From Rickettsiales bacterium (lineage in GTDB: Bacteria > Pseudomonadota > Alphaproteobacteria > Methylaequorales > Methylaequoraceae): a DNA stretch of 5,800 bases. The notes beneath the pieces were generated by a model. It was not told the DNA's origin and did not search any database. It worked only from the letters and a program-made list of their open reading frames with translations. The stretch lies in NCBI GenBank assembly GCA_002710765.1, contig PALK01000029.1, forward strand, positions 48,526 to 54,325. Reading direction: 5' to 3'. The position numbers and the translations under genes are program-made. Shown in pieces: positions 1 to 5,800 of this stretch (within the stretch, counting starts at the first letter, position 1; each line of letters starts with the position of its first letter).

Positions 1-824
1 TTATTTAGGATTAAGGAATCTATATTTGAATATTTTTTTATAATTTTTTTTGCGGATCTCACTGCCCACAAGAACCCAAATAGATGATTTACATTATGAG
101 TTATTGCAAAAGTAGAACTTAATGATTTTCTATAGATTATAGAAATATAGTTTTTGTAAATTATTTGTTTTGAATAAATGAAATCTGGATTTTTTAATAA
201 TATTTGATGGGTGAAGTGAACATCTTCAGCTGTATTCATTTTTTCGTTAAAAAGTGTAGTTCTTTCTTTAAAGATTATATCTGTACTATAAAGCCTTCCC
301 CAACAAGACGTAAATAATGACTTTTTATTTGGTTGTTTAAAATATTCTTGCATGTAATCAACCAGCTTTTTTGTTTTAAATTCTGCTTCATTGGGTAAAT
401 GATTTATTATAACTTCACTTTTTAGTTCACAGGATTTATGAGAACAAATTATTTGGGAGACCTTTTTATTTAAAAATTTTCTTAAATTTATAAAATTATC
501 AACAACTTCATCATCGGCATCCAAAAAAAAAATCCATTTTGTATTTTTACATTTTTTTATACCAATATTTCTTGAAGCAGAAATACCTTTATTTTTTTTA
601 TTTATAATATGTAAATCAACTACCTTTAAATTCTTATATTTTTCTATGATTTTTCCTGATTTATCTGATGAAGCATCATCAATGCAATCACAAAAGAAGT
701 TAAGCCATTTATTTTTTTTAACCATTTTAACTGAATTCAGACATCTATTTAATGTGTCTTCGTTATTAAAAATTGGAATAATTATACCAATTGTTAATTG
801 TTTATTTAATGACATTGGAGTCAT
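1..824 (-). CDS. Family 2 glycosyltransferase, 3' end cut by the window edge
   Basis: I translated this frame by hand. It stays open from ATG 824 to the left edge (274 full codons), so the C-terminus is missing. The product is a GT-A fold, inverting-type family 2 glycosyltransferase that would move a sugar from a nucleotide donor to a lipid-linked glycan at the cytoplasmic face of the membrane. Visible motifs are IGIIIPIFNNEDTL (residues 12-25), IDDASSD (48-54), GISASRNIG (80-88), the metal-binding DxD in FFLDADDE (D102, D104), WGRLY (175-179) and AEDVHF (199-204), the usual place of the catalytic acid pair. The start is either ATG 824, with AAGG only 3 nt upstream, or in-frame ATG 815, with that AAGG 12 nt upstream; I chose the longer form. 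Both overlap the end of the radical SAM gene (23 or 14 bp), so translation is probably coupled. Donor and acceptor cannot be read from the sequence. Family confidence is high; specificity is unknown. Confidence 0.9.
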   Translation of the reverse strand, partial: MTPMSLNKQLTIGIIIPIFNNEDTLNRCLNSVKMVKKNKWLNFFCDCIDDASSDKSGKIIEKYKNLKVVDLHIINKKNKGISASRNIGIKKCKNTKWIFFLDADDEVVDNFINLRKFLNKKVSQIICSHKSCELKSEVIINHLPNEAEFKTKKLVDYMQEYFKQPNKKSLFTSCWGRLYSTDIIFKERTTLFNEKMNTAEDVHFTHQILLKNPDFIYSKQIIYKNYISIIYRKSLSSTFAITHNVNHLFGFLWAVRSAKKIIKKYSNIDSLILN

Positions 825-1992
825 AAACCTTATAGTCTATTGGCTTTTTTGTTTGAATTGCAGGCTCTATTTTTGGTGCATCATAGGATCTACCCATGCA
901 ATAATTACATGCAGGAATAAATTTTATATCAGAGGTATATTTTTTAATTTTATTCCTTTTTGCATTTACAGAAACACTATTTCCTTTATCAAGCGGAATA
1001 CCTTTTAATCTATCTGCATTTGCAGCAAATGGACATCTATAGAGCTTTCCATCAGTTAAAGTTAAAAGATTTTTCCCACAACAATCTGTAAATAACTTTT
1101 CCATTTCTGGTAGTGTTCTTTTAAAATCAAAGATTACTCCACAATCAGTCCAATTTTCAGGAGGATGATCTCTAAAAGGAATATTATTTGCAGATAAAAA
1201 ATCAATTACTTTTTTTGTATTTCTAGATAAATTTCCATAATCAGTTATTGAGAAAACAATTTTTGGATTCATTAATGTTTTAATTTCTTCTTTTTTTAAT
1301 GGAATGGTCGCATTTGTATAAACGACTACTTTAGTGATTTTTTCTTGAGACGAAATTTTTTCAATTATTTTATATATATCCTTATTCATAAATGGTTCGC
1401 CACCAATAAGCCTAACTTCATATACATGATCTACATTTCTAATTAGATCATCAAAATTATCCAATATCTCCTGAGACGATATATTAATTGGTTTTTTATA
1501 ATATTGCATCAAATTAGAACAATCTTTACACTTTAGAGAACACCTTTCTGTGATAATTATATCGATACTTTTAAGAAATAATTTATTTTTTGAAAAGTAA
1601 GATTTATGGCATGATTCAACCGCCTTGAGTGAATATTCAACATAACTATCATCTTCAGAGTCAATTGGATTATTTTTTACTTTAGTATTTTTAAGATAGT
1701 TTCCTAGAGCAACCCATTTATCATTTGGTAGTGACTCAAGTTTAGAGATTACGTCTTGAATATCGAGGACAGTTGTAATTACTAGACTATCCTTTTTAAT
1801 AATTTTTTTCGCTTGTTCTAAAGAATATACTTTAAAACCACTAAAAATCTTACCAACCTTTTTAATATCTGAATCTATAAAGCCAACTATATTTTTCCCT
1901 AAGTTACCAGAAAGCCATTTTCCAGCTGTTCCAAAACCATAGATGTATATATTTTCATATCCAGAAATTAGTTTCTTAATTTTTTTTTCCAT
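802..1992 (-). CDS. Radical SAM/SPASM-like protein with N-terminal nucleotide-binding-like domain
   Basis: The 396-residue protein has two parts. Residues 14-100 look Rossmann-like, with a glycine-rich turn YGFGTAGKWL (18-27, GxGxxG) and an acidic residue after the second strand (FIDSD, D40). Residues 143 onward are a radical SAM core: the [4Fe-4S] cysteines C151, C155 and C158 form CxxxCxxC, and GGEP (197-200) is the SAM-binding motif. Further cysteines (C284, C304, C305, C320, C362, C365) suggest a SPASM-like region with an auxiliary Fe-S cluster. Similar proteins occur in polysaccharide loci, but I know of no proven reaction. Its place just downstream of rfbH suggests, by inference only, a radical modification of a nucleotide sugar or glycan. 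I chose ATG 1992 over a TTG at 2007 because GGA lies 6 nt before the ATG while the TTG has no Shine-Dalgarno. The gap to rfbH is 35 bp and the 3' end overlaps the next gene. A peptide substrate cannot be excluded. Confidence 0.88.
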   Translation of the reverse strand: MEKKIKKLISGYENIYIYGFGTAGKWLSGNLGKNIVGFIDSDIKKVGKIFSGFKVYSLEQAKKIIKKDSLVITTVLDIQDVISKLESLPNDKWVALGNYLKNTKVKNNPIDSEDDSYVEYSLKAVESCHKSYFSKNKLFLKSIDIIITERCSLKCKDCSNLMQYYKKPINISSQEILDNFDDLIRNVDHVYEVRLIGGEPFMNKDIYKIIEKISSQEKITKVVVYTNATIPLKKEEIKTLMNPKIVFSITDYGNLSRNTKKVIDFLSANNIPFRDHPPENWTDCGVIFDFKRTLPEMEKLFTDCCGKNLLTLTDGKLYRCPFAANADRLKGIPLDKGNSVSVNAKRNKIKKYTSDIKFIPACNYCMGRSYDAPKIEPAIQTKKPIDYKVYDSNVIK

Positions 1993-1998
1993 TATAAT

Positions 1999-2001
1999 TC
2001 C
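1999..2001 (-). promoter_or_regulatory. Shine-Dalgarno GGA that fixes the radical SAM start
   Basis: On the minus strand GGA is followed by six bases (ATTATA) and then ATG 1992. The longer reading begins with TTG at 2007 and has no purine-rich stretch at a proper distance, so the ATG is the better start and the protein is five residues shorter than the longest open frame. Confidence 0.65.
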
Positions 2002-2027
2002 ATTCAATGTATAAACGACTCACAAGA

Positions 2028-3347
2028 TCATTTTTTTAATTTTTTTACAAACAATGAAATAGTTTCATAAACATAACTCAACATTTCATGATTGAGTCCA
2101 GGGTAAACACCAAGCCACAAAGTATCGTGCATAATTTTGTCTGTATTTTCCAAGGTATCTATAATTCTATATTCTTGGTTTTTAAAATAAGGTTGTTTAG
2201 TAATATTTCCTGCAAAGAGTAATCTTGCACCAATTCTTTTTTCCTCAAGACATTTCATCAAGTTATTTCTTATTTCAGTATTATTATCCCTTATAGTTAT
2301 TGGGAAGCCAAACCATGATGGATCGGAGAAAGTTGTTTTTTTCGGAAGAATAAAAAACTCTTCTAATTTCTTAAATTTTTTTAGATAAAAATTAAAGTTA
2401 CTTTTTCTGGCTTTAGTAAATCTATTGATTTTTTTAATTTGTCCTAATCCACATGCAGCCTGCATTTCTGTTATTTTTAAATTAAACCCGCTATGAGAAT
2501 ATATGTATTTATGATCATAACCTTTAGGTAATTCACCAAGCTTCCAGCAAAATCTCCTCTGACAGGTATTATCAACACCTGGTTCGCAGAAACAATCTCT
2601 TCCCCAGTCTCTGAATGACTCTGCAATTTTCTTTAATTTTAGATTATTAGTAAATACTGCTCCTCCTTCACCCATCGTAATATGATGAGCAGGATAAAAA
2701 CTTAATGTTCCAAAATCACCAAAAGTTCCAACTTTTTTTTTATTAAAAGTAGTTCCAAGAGCATCACAGGAATCTTCAATTAACCATAATCCATATTTTT
2801 CACAAATTGATTTAACGACATCAAGATTAAATGGATTTCCTAGAGTATGAGCAAGCATAATTGCTTTGGTTTTTTTAGTAACTGCTTTTTCAATTTTTTC
2901 TTCGTCTATATTATAGTTCCCAAGTTTAACATCTACAAAAACTGGAATTGCTTTATGCATCAGTATGGGATTAACTGTAGTTGGAAATCCAGCTGCTACA
3001 GTAATGACTTCATCACCACTTTTGATTGCTCTTTCACCAAGTTTTTCTGATGTTAGTGCAGAAAAAGCAACTAAGTTAGCTGAAGATCCTGAATTAACAG
3101 TCATTAGAGATTTTATATCTAGAAATTCAGCAAGTTCTCTCTCAAAACTTTTATTGAATTTTCCTGCAGTTAACCAAGCATCCAATGAAGCTTCGACCAT
3201 AAAAGTCAATTCGTCTTTATCAAGAACTTTGCCTGATACGGGGATGAATGTTTTGCCAGGAACAAATTTTTTTTTCCCAAAATAAATATCAGAATAATTA
3301 GATGTTAAATCAAAAATATCTTTTTTTATGTCTTTTAAATCTCTCAT
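2028..3347 (-). CDS. rfbH: CDP-4-keto-6-deoxyglucose 3-dehydratase (E1, PMP and [2Fe-2S] dependent)
   Basis: This is the RfbH/DdhC/AscC enzyme that removes the C3 hydroxyl of CDP-4-keto-6-deoxyglucose in the cytoplasm, the committed step to CDP-3,6-dideoxyhexoses. The protein has 439 residues, the normal length, and is recognisable end to end. It has the aspartate aminotransferase fold, with SGSSANL (86-92), VAAGFPTTVNP (117-127), AHTLGNPF (166-173) and ED-C-DALG (191-198, with D192 expected to contact the cofactor nitrogen). The motif SFYPAHHITMGEGG (216-229) has His221 where aminotransferases carry the Schiff-base lysine, which is the mark of this dehydratase. The cysteines C194, C252, C254 and C262 give exactly C-x57-C-x1-C-x7-C, the [2Fe-2S] ligand spacing of E1. 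ATG 3347 fits the family N-terminus but has no Shine-Dalgarno. It is the first gene of the leftward operon. Its reductase partner (E3, RfbI/DdhD/AscD) is not in the window. Confidence 0.96.
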   Translation of the reverse strand: MRDLKDIKKDIFDLTSNYSDIYFGKKKFVPGKTFIPVSGKVLDKDELTFMVEASLDAWLTAGKFNKSFERELAEFLDIKSLMTVNSGSSANLVAFSALTSEKLGERAIKSGDEVITVAAGFPTTVNPILMHKAIPVFVDVKLGNYNIDEEKIEKAVTKKTKAIMLAHTLGNPFNLDVVKSICEKYGLWLIEDSCDALGTTFNKKKVGTFGDFGTLSFYPAHHITMGEGGAVFTNNLKLKKIAESFRDWGRDCFCEPGVDNTCQRRFCWKLGELPKGYDHKYIYSHSGFNLKITEMQAACGLGQIKKINRFTKARKSNFNFYLKKFKKLEEFFILPKKTTFSDPSWFGFPITIRDNNTEIRNNLMKCLEEKRIGARLLFAGNITKQPYFKNQEYRIIDTLENTDKIMHDTLWLGVYPGLNHEMLSYVYETISLFVKKLKK

Positions 3348-3361
3348 AGTAAATTAATACA

Positions 3362-3378
3362 ATCAATTTACATGCCAG
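3362..3378 (-). promoter_or_regulatory. Sigma-54-like -24/-12 element before rfbH (or half of an inverted operator pair)
   Basis: Read on the minus strand this is CTGGCATGTAAATTGAT. Against the sigma-54 consensus YTGGCACG-N4-TTGCW the spacing is exact. There are two mismatches: T for C in the -24 block and A for the conserved C in the -12 block. The predicted start of transcription is near 3351, leaving only about 4 nt before ATG 3347, which is unusually short. The element matches the plus-strand copy at 3471-3486 in 14 of 16 positions, so it is unlikely to be chance. It could instead be a binding site for another regulator. Confidence 0.4.
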
Positions 3379-3433
3379 AAAGACAAAATTATGAAATTTA
3401 TAAGCAAATTAATTTTTTAAATAAGAATGTAAT

Positions 3434-3464
3434 TTGAGTAAAATTAATTAACCATACATATGAT
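3434..3464 (+). promoter_or_regulatory. Weak sigma-70-like promoter candidate, rightward
   Basis: TTGAGT (3434-3439) and TATGAT (3459-3464) resemble -35 and -10 boxes, but the 19-bp spacer is longer than the usual 17 and no extended -10 TG is present. In sequence this rich in A/T such pairs arise easily by chance. It is listed as the main alternative to the sigma-54-like element just downstream. Confidence 0.2.
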
Positions 3465-3470
3465 TTTTAA

Positions 3471-3486
3471 TGGCATGGAAATTGCT
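3471..3486 (+). promoter_or_regulatory. Sigma-54-like -24/-12 promoter before the glycosyltransferase-rfbF-rfbG operon
   Basis: TGGCATGGAAATTGCT fits TGGCACG-N4-TTGCW with one mismatch (T for C at the sixth base). The GG (3472-3473) and GC (3484-3485) are separated by 10 bp, the fixed distance in sigma-54 promoters. The predicted start of transcription is near 3497, giving an 18-nt leader that holds AGGA (3506-3509) before ATG 3515. Sigma-54 promoters need an enhancer-binding activator, whose sites would be expected in the AT-rich spacer upstream; I could not identify them. Confidence 0.5.
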
Positions 3487-3514
3487 CATATTTTCCCTAT
3501 AAAACAGGATAAAT

Positions 3515-4714
3515 ATGAAGAAAATAAAATTTGCTATCGCCATTCCTACTTACAACAGAATTGATAAATTAAAAAAAACTCTCAACTCTGTATTTTCGCA
3601 AAAAATATCTGAAAAATTTGAACTTTCAGTTGTAATTTCAAATAGTGCATCAACAGATGGTACATATGAATATCTCAAAAAAATTAAAAATAAAAATTTT
3701 TTTATTTACAATAGAAAGGAAATTATTGACAAAAATCAAATTTCCCAGTTTGTAAATTTTGACAACTTAGCAAAAACAATTCCTGAAAACATTGACTGGG
3801 TTTGGTGGATTGGAGACGATGATCATTTTGCTTCATCTGATTCAATTGAATATGTTGTTCAAAAAATAATTAAATATAAAAATAGCAAAATTAACTTTAT
3901 CCATGCTTGTCAAGCACAACGTTTTAGCGGTAAGTCTGAGGATTTTGAAGATACACTTTATAATTTATGTAATGAATTTGGTTATCATGAATTACTTGGA
4001 TGGATGTCGAGCATAATTTTAAGAAAAGATGTTATGAGATATACTTTGAATGAATGTTCAAAAAATAAAAAAAGATTATCTAATAATAAAAATGAACTTC
4101 CATCTGCCTTTAGTCATTCAGCGGCAATATTCAAAAAATATTTTAATCAAAAGGCATTGTTACTGGATCATCCGTTAATTGATCCTCAAGATTTAATTCA
4201 AACTGAGGAAACGAAATCAAGATGGGCGCATGAGAGTGTTGGTCCAAGATATATGTGTGTTATTGATGATCTTCTGGAGTTTCAAGCTTTAGGATTAATA
4301 AATAAATGTTCATCAAACTTTTTAAGATATCTTAACTATAAGTTATGGGATCACCTTGCCGTTTTTATAACTTCTAATTTACTAGATTATGGTAAAAAAA
4401 TAAGTGTTTCTAATGAGAGTATTAATCAGGCATATATTGATTCAATTCAAAAAGATTGGATTAAACTATCTGAACTTGGAAAAATATTAGAGAGTACTTA
4501 TGACATCAAACAACTTGGATTAATATTTCAGGCAGGTCTAAATTATTCAATGTTATATATTAATAGTAGGTTCAATAAAATTATTGGAGAAGAATTTATA
4601 GTTAAGTTTAAATCTCTAATAGGAACACCTTCTCATAGTTTTAAATTGACAGAAAAAGAAATGTCACAAGATTTTTCTGTGGAAACCTTACAACAAAAAA
4701 GTAATTTAAATTAA
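3515..4714 (+). CDS. Family 2 glycosyltransferase, first gene of the rightward operon
   Basis: The 399-residue protein has an N-terminal GT-A domain: AIAIPTYNRIDKLKKTLNSV (7-26), ISNSASTDGTYEYL (41-54) and WVWWIGDDDHF (95-105), with the metal-binding acids D101-D103. The canonical motif is D-N-x-S-T-D, but here N43 and S44 stand where D and N are usual; the Asp normally helps bind the nucleotide base. The last 200 or so residues have no motif I recognise and no obvious membrane helix, so the enzyme is probably cytoplasmic or peripheral. ATG 3515 has AGGA 5 nt upstream. The next gene, rfbF, follows after 11 bp. Its place in front of the CDP-glucose genes, and a layout resembling short dideoxyhexosyltransferases such as Salmonella WbaV, make it a candidate to transfer the sugar made here. 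That is inference; fold assignment is confident. Confidence 0.9.
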   Translation: MKKIKFAIAIPTYNRIDKLKKTLNSVFSQKISEKFELSVVISNSASTDGTYEYLKKIKNKNFFIYNRKEIIDKNQISQFVNFDNLAKTIPENIDWVWWIGDDDHFASSDSIEYVVQKIIKYKNSKINFIHACQAQRFSGKSEDFEDTLYNLCNEFGYHELLGWMSSIILRKDVMRYTLNECSKNKKRLSNNKNELPSAFSHSAAIFKKYFNQKALLLDHPLIDPQDLIQTEETKSRWAHESVGPRYMCVIDDLLEFQALGLINKCSSNFLRYLNYKLWDHLAVFITSNLLDYGKKISVSNESINQAYIDSIQKDWIKLSELGKILESTYDIKQLGLIFQAGLNYSMLYINSRFNKIIGEEFIVKFKSLIGTPSHSFKLTEKEMSQDFSVETLQQKSNLN

Positions 4715-4718
4715 AGGA
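4713..4718 (+). promoter_or_regulatory. Shine-Dalgarno of rfbF overlapping the upstream stop codon
   Basis: AAAGGA begins inside the TAA stop (4712-4714) of the glycosyltransferase gene and lies 7 nt before ATG 4726. Ribosomes ending on the first gene are therefore well placed to start rfbF. It is the clearest Shine-Dalgarno in the window. Confidence 0.75.
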
Positions 4719-4725
4719 ATATTTT

Positions 4726-5499
4726 ATGAAAGCAGTAATTTTAGCAGGTGGACTTGGAACGAGGATTTCCGAAGAAACACATTTAAAACCTAAACCAATG
4801 ATTGAAATTGGTGGAAAGCCAATATTGTGGCATATTATGAAGAACTATTCACATTATGGTATTAATGATTTTATAATATGTTGTGGTTATAAAGGATATT
4901 TAATTAAAGAATATTTTTATAATTACTCACTTCATCTTACAGATATAACAATTAATACAAAAAATAATCAAACATGGTATCACGATAATTATGCTGAAGA
5001 TTGGAATGTTACTTTAGTTGATACTGGTGAGAACACTCTAACTGGGGGTAGGTTAAAAAGAATTGCAAGGTATTTAGATAATGGAGACGACTTTTGTCTT
5101 ACTTACGGTGATGGAGTTGGAGATGTGAATATTGCAAACGTTATCAAAGAACATCAAAAAAGTGGAAAATTAGCAACAGTAACCGCAACACAACTCCCTG
5201 GAAGATTTGGTGCAATTTCAGTTGATGGGAATAGAGTGAAAAGTTTTAAAGAAAAACCTAAAGGAGATGGAAGTTGGATAAGTGCTGGTTTTTTTGTTTT
5301 ATCCAGAGATGTAATTGATAGAATTGACGGTGATGATTGTATTTGGGAGGAAAAGCCAATGCAAAGCTTAGCTGATGATGAACAATTTTCAGTATATTTT
5401 CATGAAGGTTTTTGGCAACCAATGGATACTTTGAGGGATAAAATTAAACTAGAAGAATTATGGAATAAAAGTAATGCACCATGGAAAACTTGGTCATGA
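4726..5499 (+). CDS. rfbF: Glucose-1-phosphate cytidylyltransferase
   Basis: RfbF (DdhA/AscA) joins CTP and alpha-D-glucose-1-phosphate to give CDP-glucose and pyrophosphate, the first step of CDP-dideoxysugar synthesis in the cytoplasm. The protein has 257 residues, the full family length. The nucleotidyltransferase signature MKAVILAGGLGTRISEE (1-17) is followed by KPKPMIEIGGKPILWHIM (21-38) with the expected catalytic lysines. Other strong family blocks are FIICCGYKGYLIKEYF (49-64), NVTLVDTG (94-101), TGGRLKRIARY (106-116), YGDGVGDV (127-134, metal and nucleotide site), PGRFGA (158-163), FKEKPKGDG (174-182), SAGFFVL (186-192) and FWQPMDTLRDK (229-239). The whole length reads like Salmonella RfbF, so cytidylyl rather than thymidylyl transfer (RmlA) is the confident call. 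Its stop overlaps the next start (ATGA). Confidence 0.97.
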   Translation: MKAVILAGGLGTRISEETHLKPKPMIEIGGKPILWHIMKNYSHYGINDFIICCGYKGYLIKEYFYNYSLHLTDITINTKNNQTWYHDNYAEDWNVTLVDTGENTLTGGRLKRIARYLDNGDDFCLTYGDGVGDVNIANVIKEHQKSGKLATVTATQLPGRFGAISVDGNRVKSFKEKPKGDGSWISAGFFVLSRDVIDRIDGDDCIWEEKPMQSLADDEQFSVYFHEGFWQPMDTLRDKIKLEELWNKSNAPWKTWS

Positions 5500-5800
5500 G
5501 ACCTAATTTTTGGAAAAATAAAAGAGTTTTAATTACAGGTCATACTGGTTTTAAAGGTAGTTGGTTGACTTTATGGTTAAAAAGTTTAGGAGCCGAAATT
5601 TTAGGTTATGCATTAAAACCTGAAGGAAAACAAAACTTATATTTAAGTGCAAAAGTTCAAAAAGGAATTAAATCAGTTTTTTCCGACATTCAAAATTTTA
5701 AAAAATTAAAAAAAACCATAGATACATTCTCTCCTGAAATTGTCTTTCATTTGGCTGCACAAGCATTGGTAAAGGTCTCTTATTCTAATCCTAATGAAAC
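5496..5800 (+). CDS. rfbG: CDP-glucose 4,6-dehydratase, 3' end cut by the window edge
   Basis: I translated this frame by hand; it is open for 101 full codons from ATG 5496 to the right edge. RfbG (DdhB/AscB) is an NAD-dependent short-chain dehydrogenase/reductase enzyme that converts CDP-glucose to CDP-4-keto-6-deoxyglucose. The N-terminus shows the nucleotide-binding loop VLITGHTGFKGSWLTLWL (11-28); GHTGFKGSW is typical of this subfamily. SDI (63-65) is the usual adenine-contact region, and PEIVFHLAAQALV (80-92) is the conserved core strand. The catalytic Thr/Asp/Lys and YxxxK residues lie beyond the window. A family protein is about 360 residues, so roughly a quarter is visible. ATG 5496 overlaps the rfbF stop as ATGA, which indicates translational coupling, and matches the family N-terminus. 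The only Shine-Dalgarno-like bases are a weak GGA about 10 nt upstream. Confidence 0.94.
   Translation, partial: MRPNFWKNKRVLITGHTGFKGSWLTLWLKSLGAEILGYALKPEGKQNLYLSAKVQKGIKSVFSDIQNFKKLKKTIDTFSPEIVFHLAAQALVKVSYSNPNE

Larger units (their letters stand above)
3348..3514. promoter_or_regulatory. Divergent intergenic control region
   Basis: These 167 bp separate the two operons and must hold promoters for both. The region is strongly AT-rich except for two TGGCATG elements near its ends, which point outward. The stretch between them (3379-3470) is nearly pure A/T, with the short palindromes AAATTAATTT (3406-3415) and TTAATTAA (3444-3451), and AAATTAAT occurs at 3351, 3406 and 3441. It contains no open frame of note and no terminator-like hairpin. 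Confidence 0.8.

Noticed and set aside
646..1008. Plus-strand open frame of 120 codons
   Set aside because: It lies opposite the glycosyltransferase and radical SAM genes, whose motifs are unmistakable. Its product is a low-complexity Phe/Ile/Asn-rich string of the kind expected from antisense AT-rich DNA.
1607..1613. A third TGGCATG on the plus strand
   Set aside because: It is inside the radical SAM coding sequence, is followed by no TTG at the -12 position, and is explained by coding.
1990..2007. TTG start at 2007 for the radical SAM protein
   Set aside because: It has no Shine-Dalgarno, whereas ATG 1992 has GGA at 6 nt; the extra five residues add nothing to the fold.
1993..2027. Possible terminator or promoter between rfbH and the radical SAM gene
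   Set aside because: The 35-bp gap has no hairpin followed by T residues and no convincing boxes; it reads as an ordinary operon gap with a ribosome binding site.
2847..3285. Two overlapping plus-strand open frames (67 and 106 codons)
   Set aside because: Both are antisense to rfbH, which is conserved over its full length there. They have no family resemblance and no plausible operon context.
3397..3402. TATAAA on the minus strand as a -10 box for rfbH
   Set aside because: The best -35 at a 16-bp distance is TTATTT, a poor match, and TATA-like hexamers are frequent here. It is kept only as an alternative if sigma-54 is ruled out.
3498..3503. TATAAA on the plus strand as a -10 box for the glycosyltransferase operon
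   Set aside because: No -35 lies at a usable distance (TTGCTC is only 10 bp away), and transcription would begin inside or after the Shine-Dalgarno.

Overview
The window is a piece of a surface-polysaccharide (O-antigen or capsule type) locus from a very AT-rich, probably Gram-negative bacterium. The genes use clear Shine-Dalgarno sequences (AGGA, AAAGGA) and ordinary ATG starts. The gene families are those of Gram-negative LPS loci. I cannot assign a genus. If the sigma-54-like sites described below are real, lineages without sigma-54 (for example SAR11 and cyanobacteria) become unlikely.

Layout: two operons diverge from a 167-bp intergenic region (3348-3514). The leftward operon holds rfbH (2028-3347), a radical SAM protein (802-1992) and a family 2 glycosyltransferase (1-824, cut by the left edge). 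The rightward operon holds a second family 2 glycosyltransferase (3515-4714), rfbF (4726-5499) and rfbG (5496 onward, cut by the right edge). Coding is almost continuous. No RNA genes, mobile elements, CRISPR arrays or terminators were seen.

Pathway: RfbF makes CDP-glucose from glucose-1-phosphate and CTP. RfbG converts it to CDP-4-keto-6-deoxyglucose. RfbH, a PMP/[2Fe-2S] dehydratase, removes the C3 hydroxyl, which leads to CDP-3,6-dideoxyhexoses (abequose, paratose, tyvelose, ascarylose) or to branched relatives such as yersiniose. The reductase partner of RfbH and the gene that fixes the final sugar are not in the window. The radical SAM protein, with a nucleotide-binding-like N-terminal domain, may modify a sugar further, but its reaction is unknown. 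The two glycosyltransferases probably add sugars to the growing repeat unit.

Most notable signals: (1) the intergenic region carries two outward-facing copies of a 16-bp element, identical at 14 positions, both with the -24/-12 layout of sigma-54 promoters, one before each operon; (2) an uncharacterised two-domain radical SAM protein sits directly behind rfbH; (3) the CDP-sugar genes are split between divergent operons.
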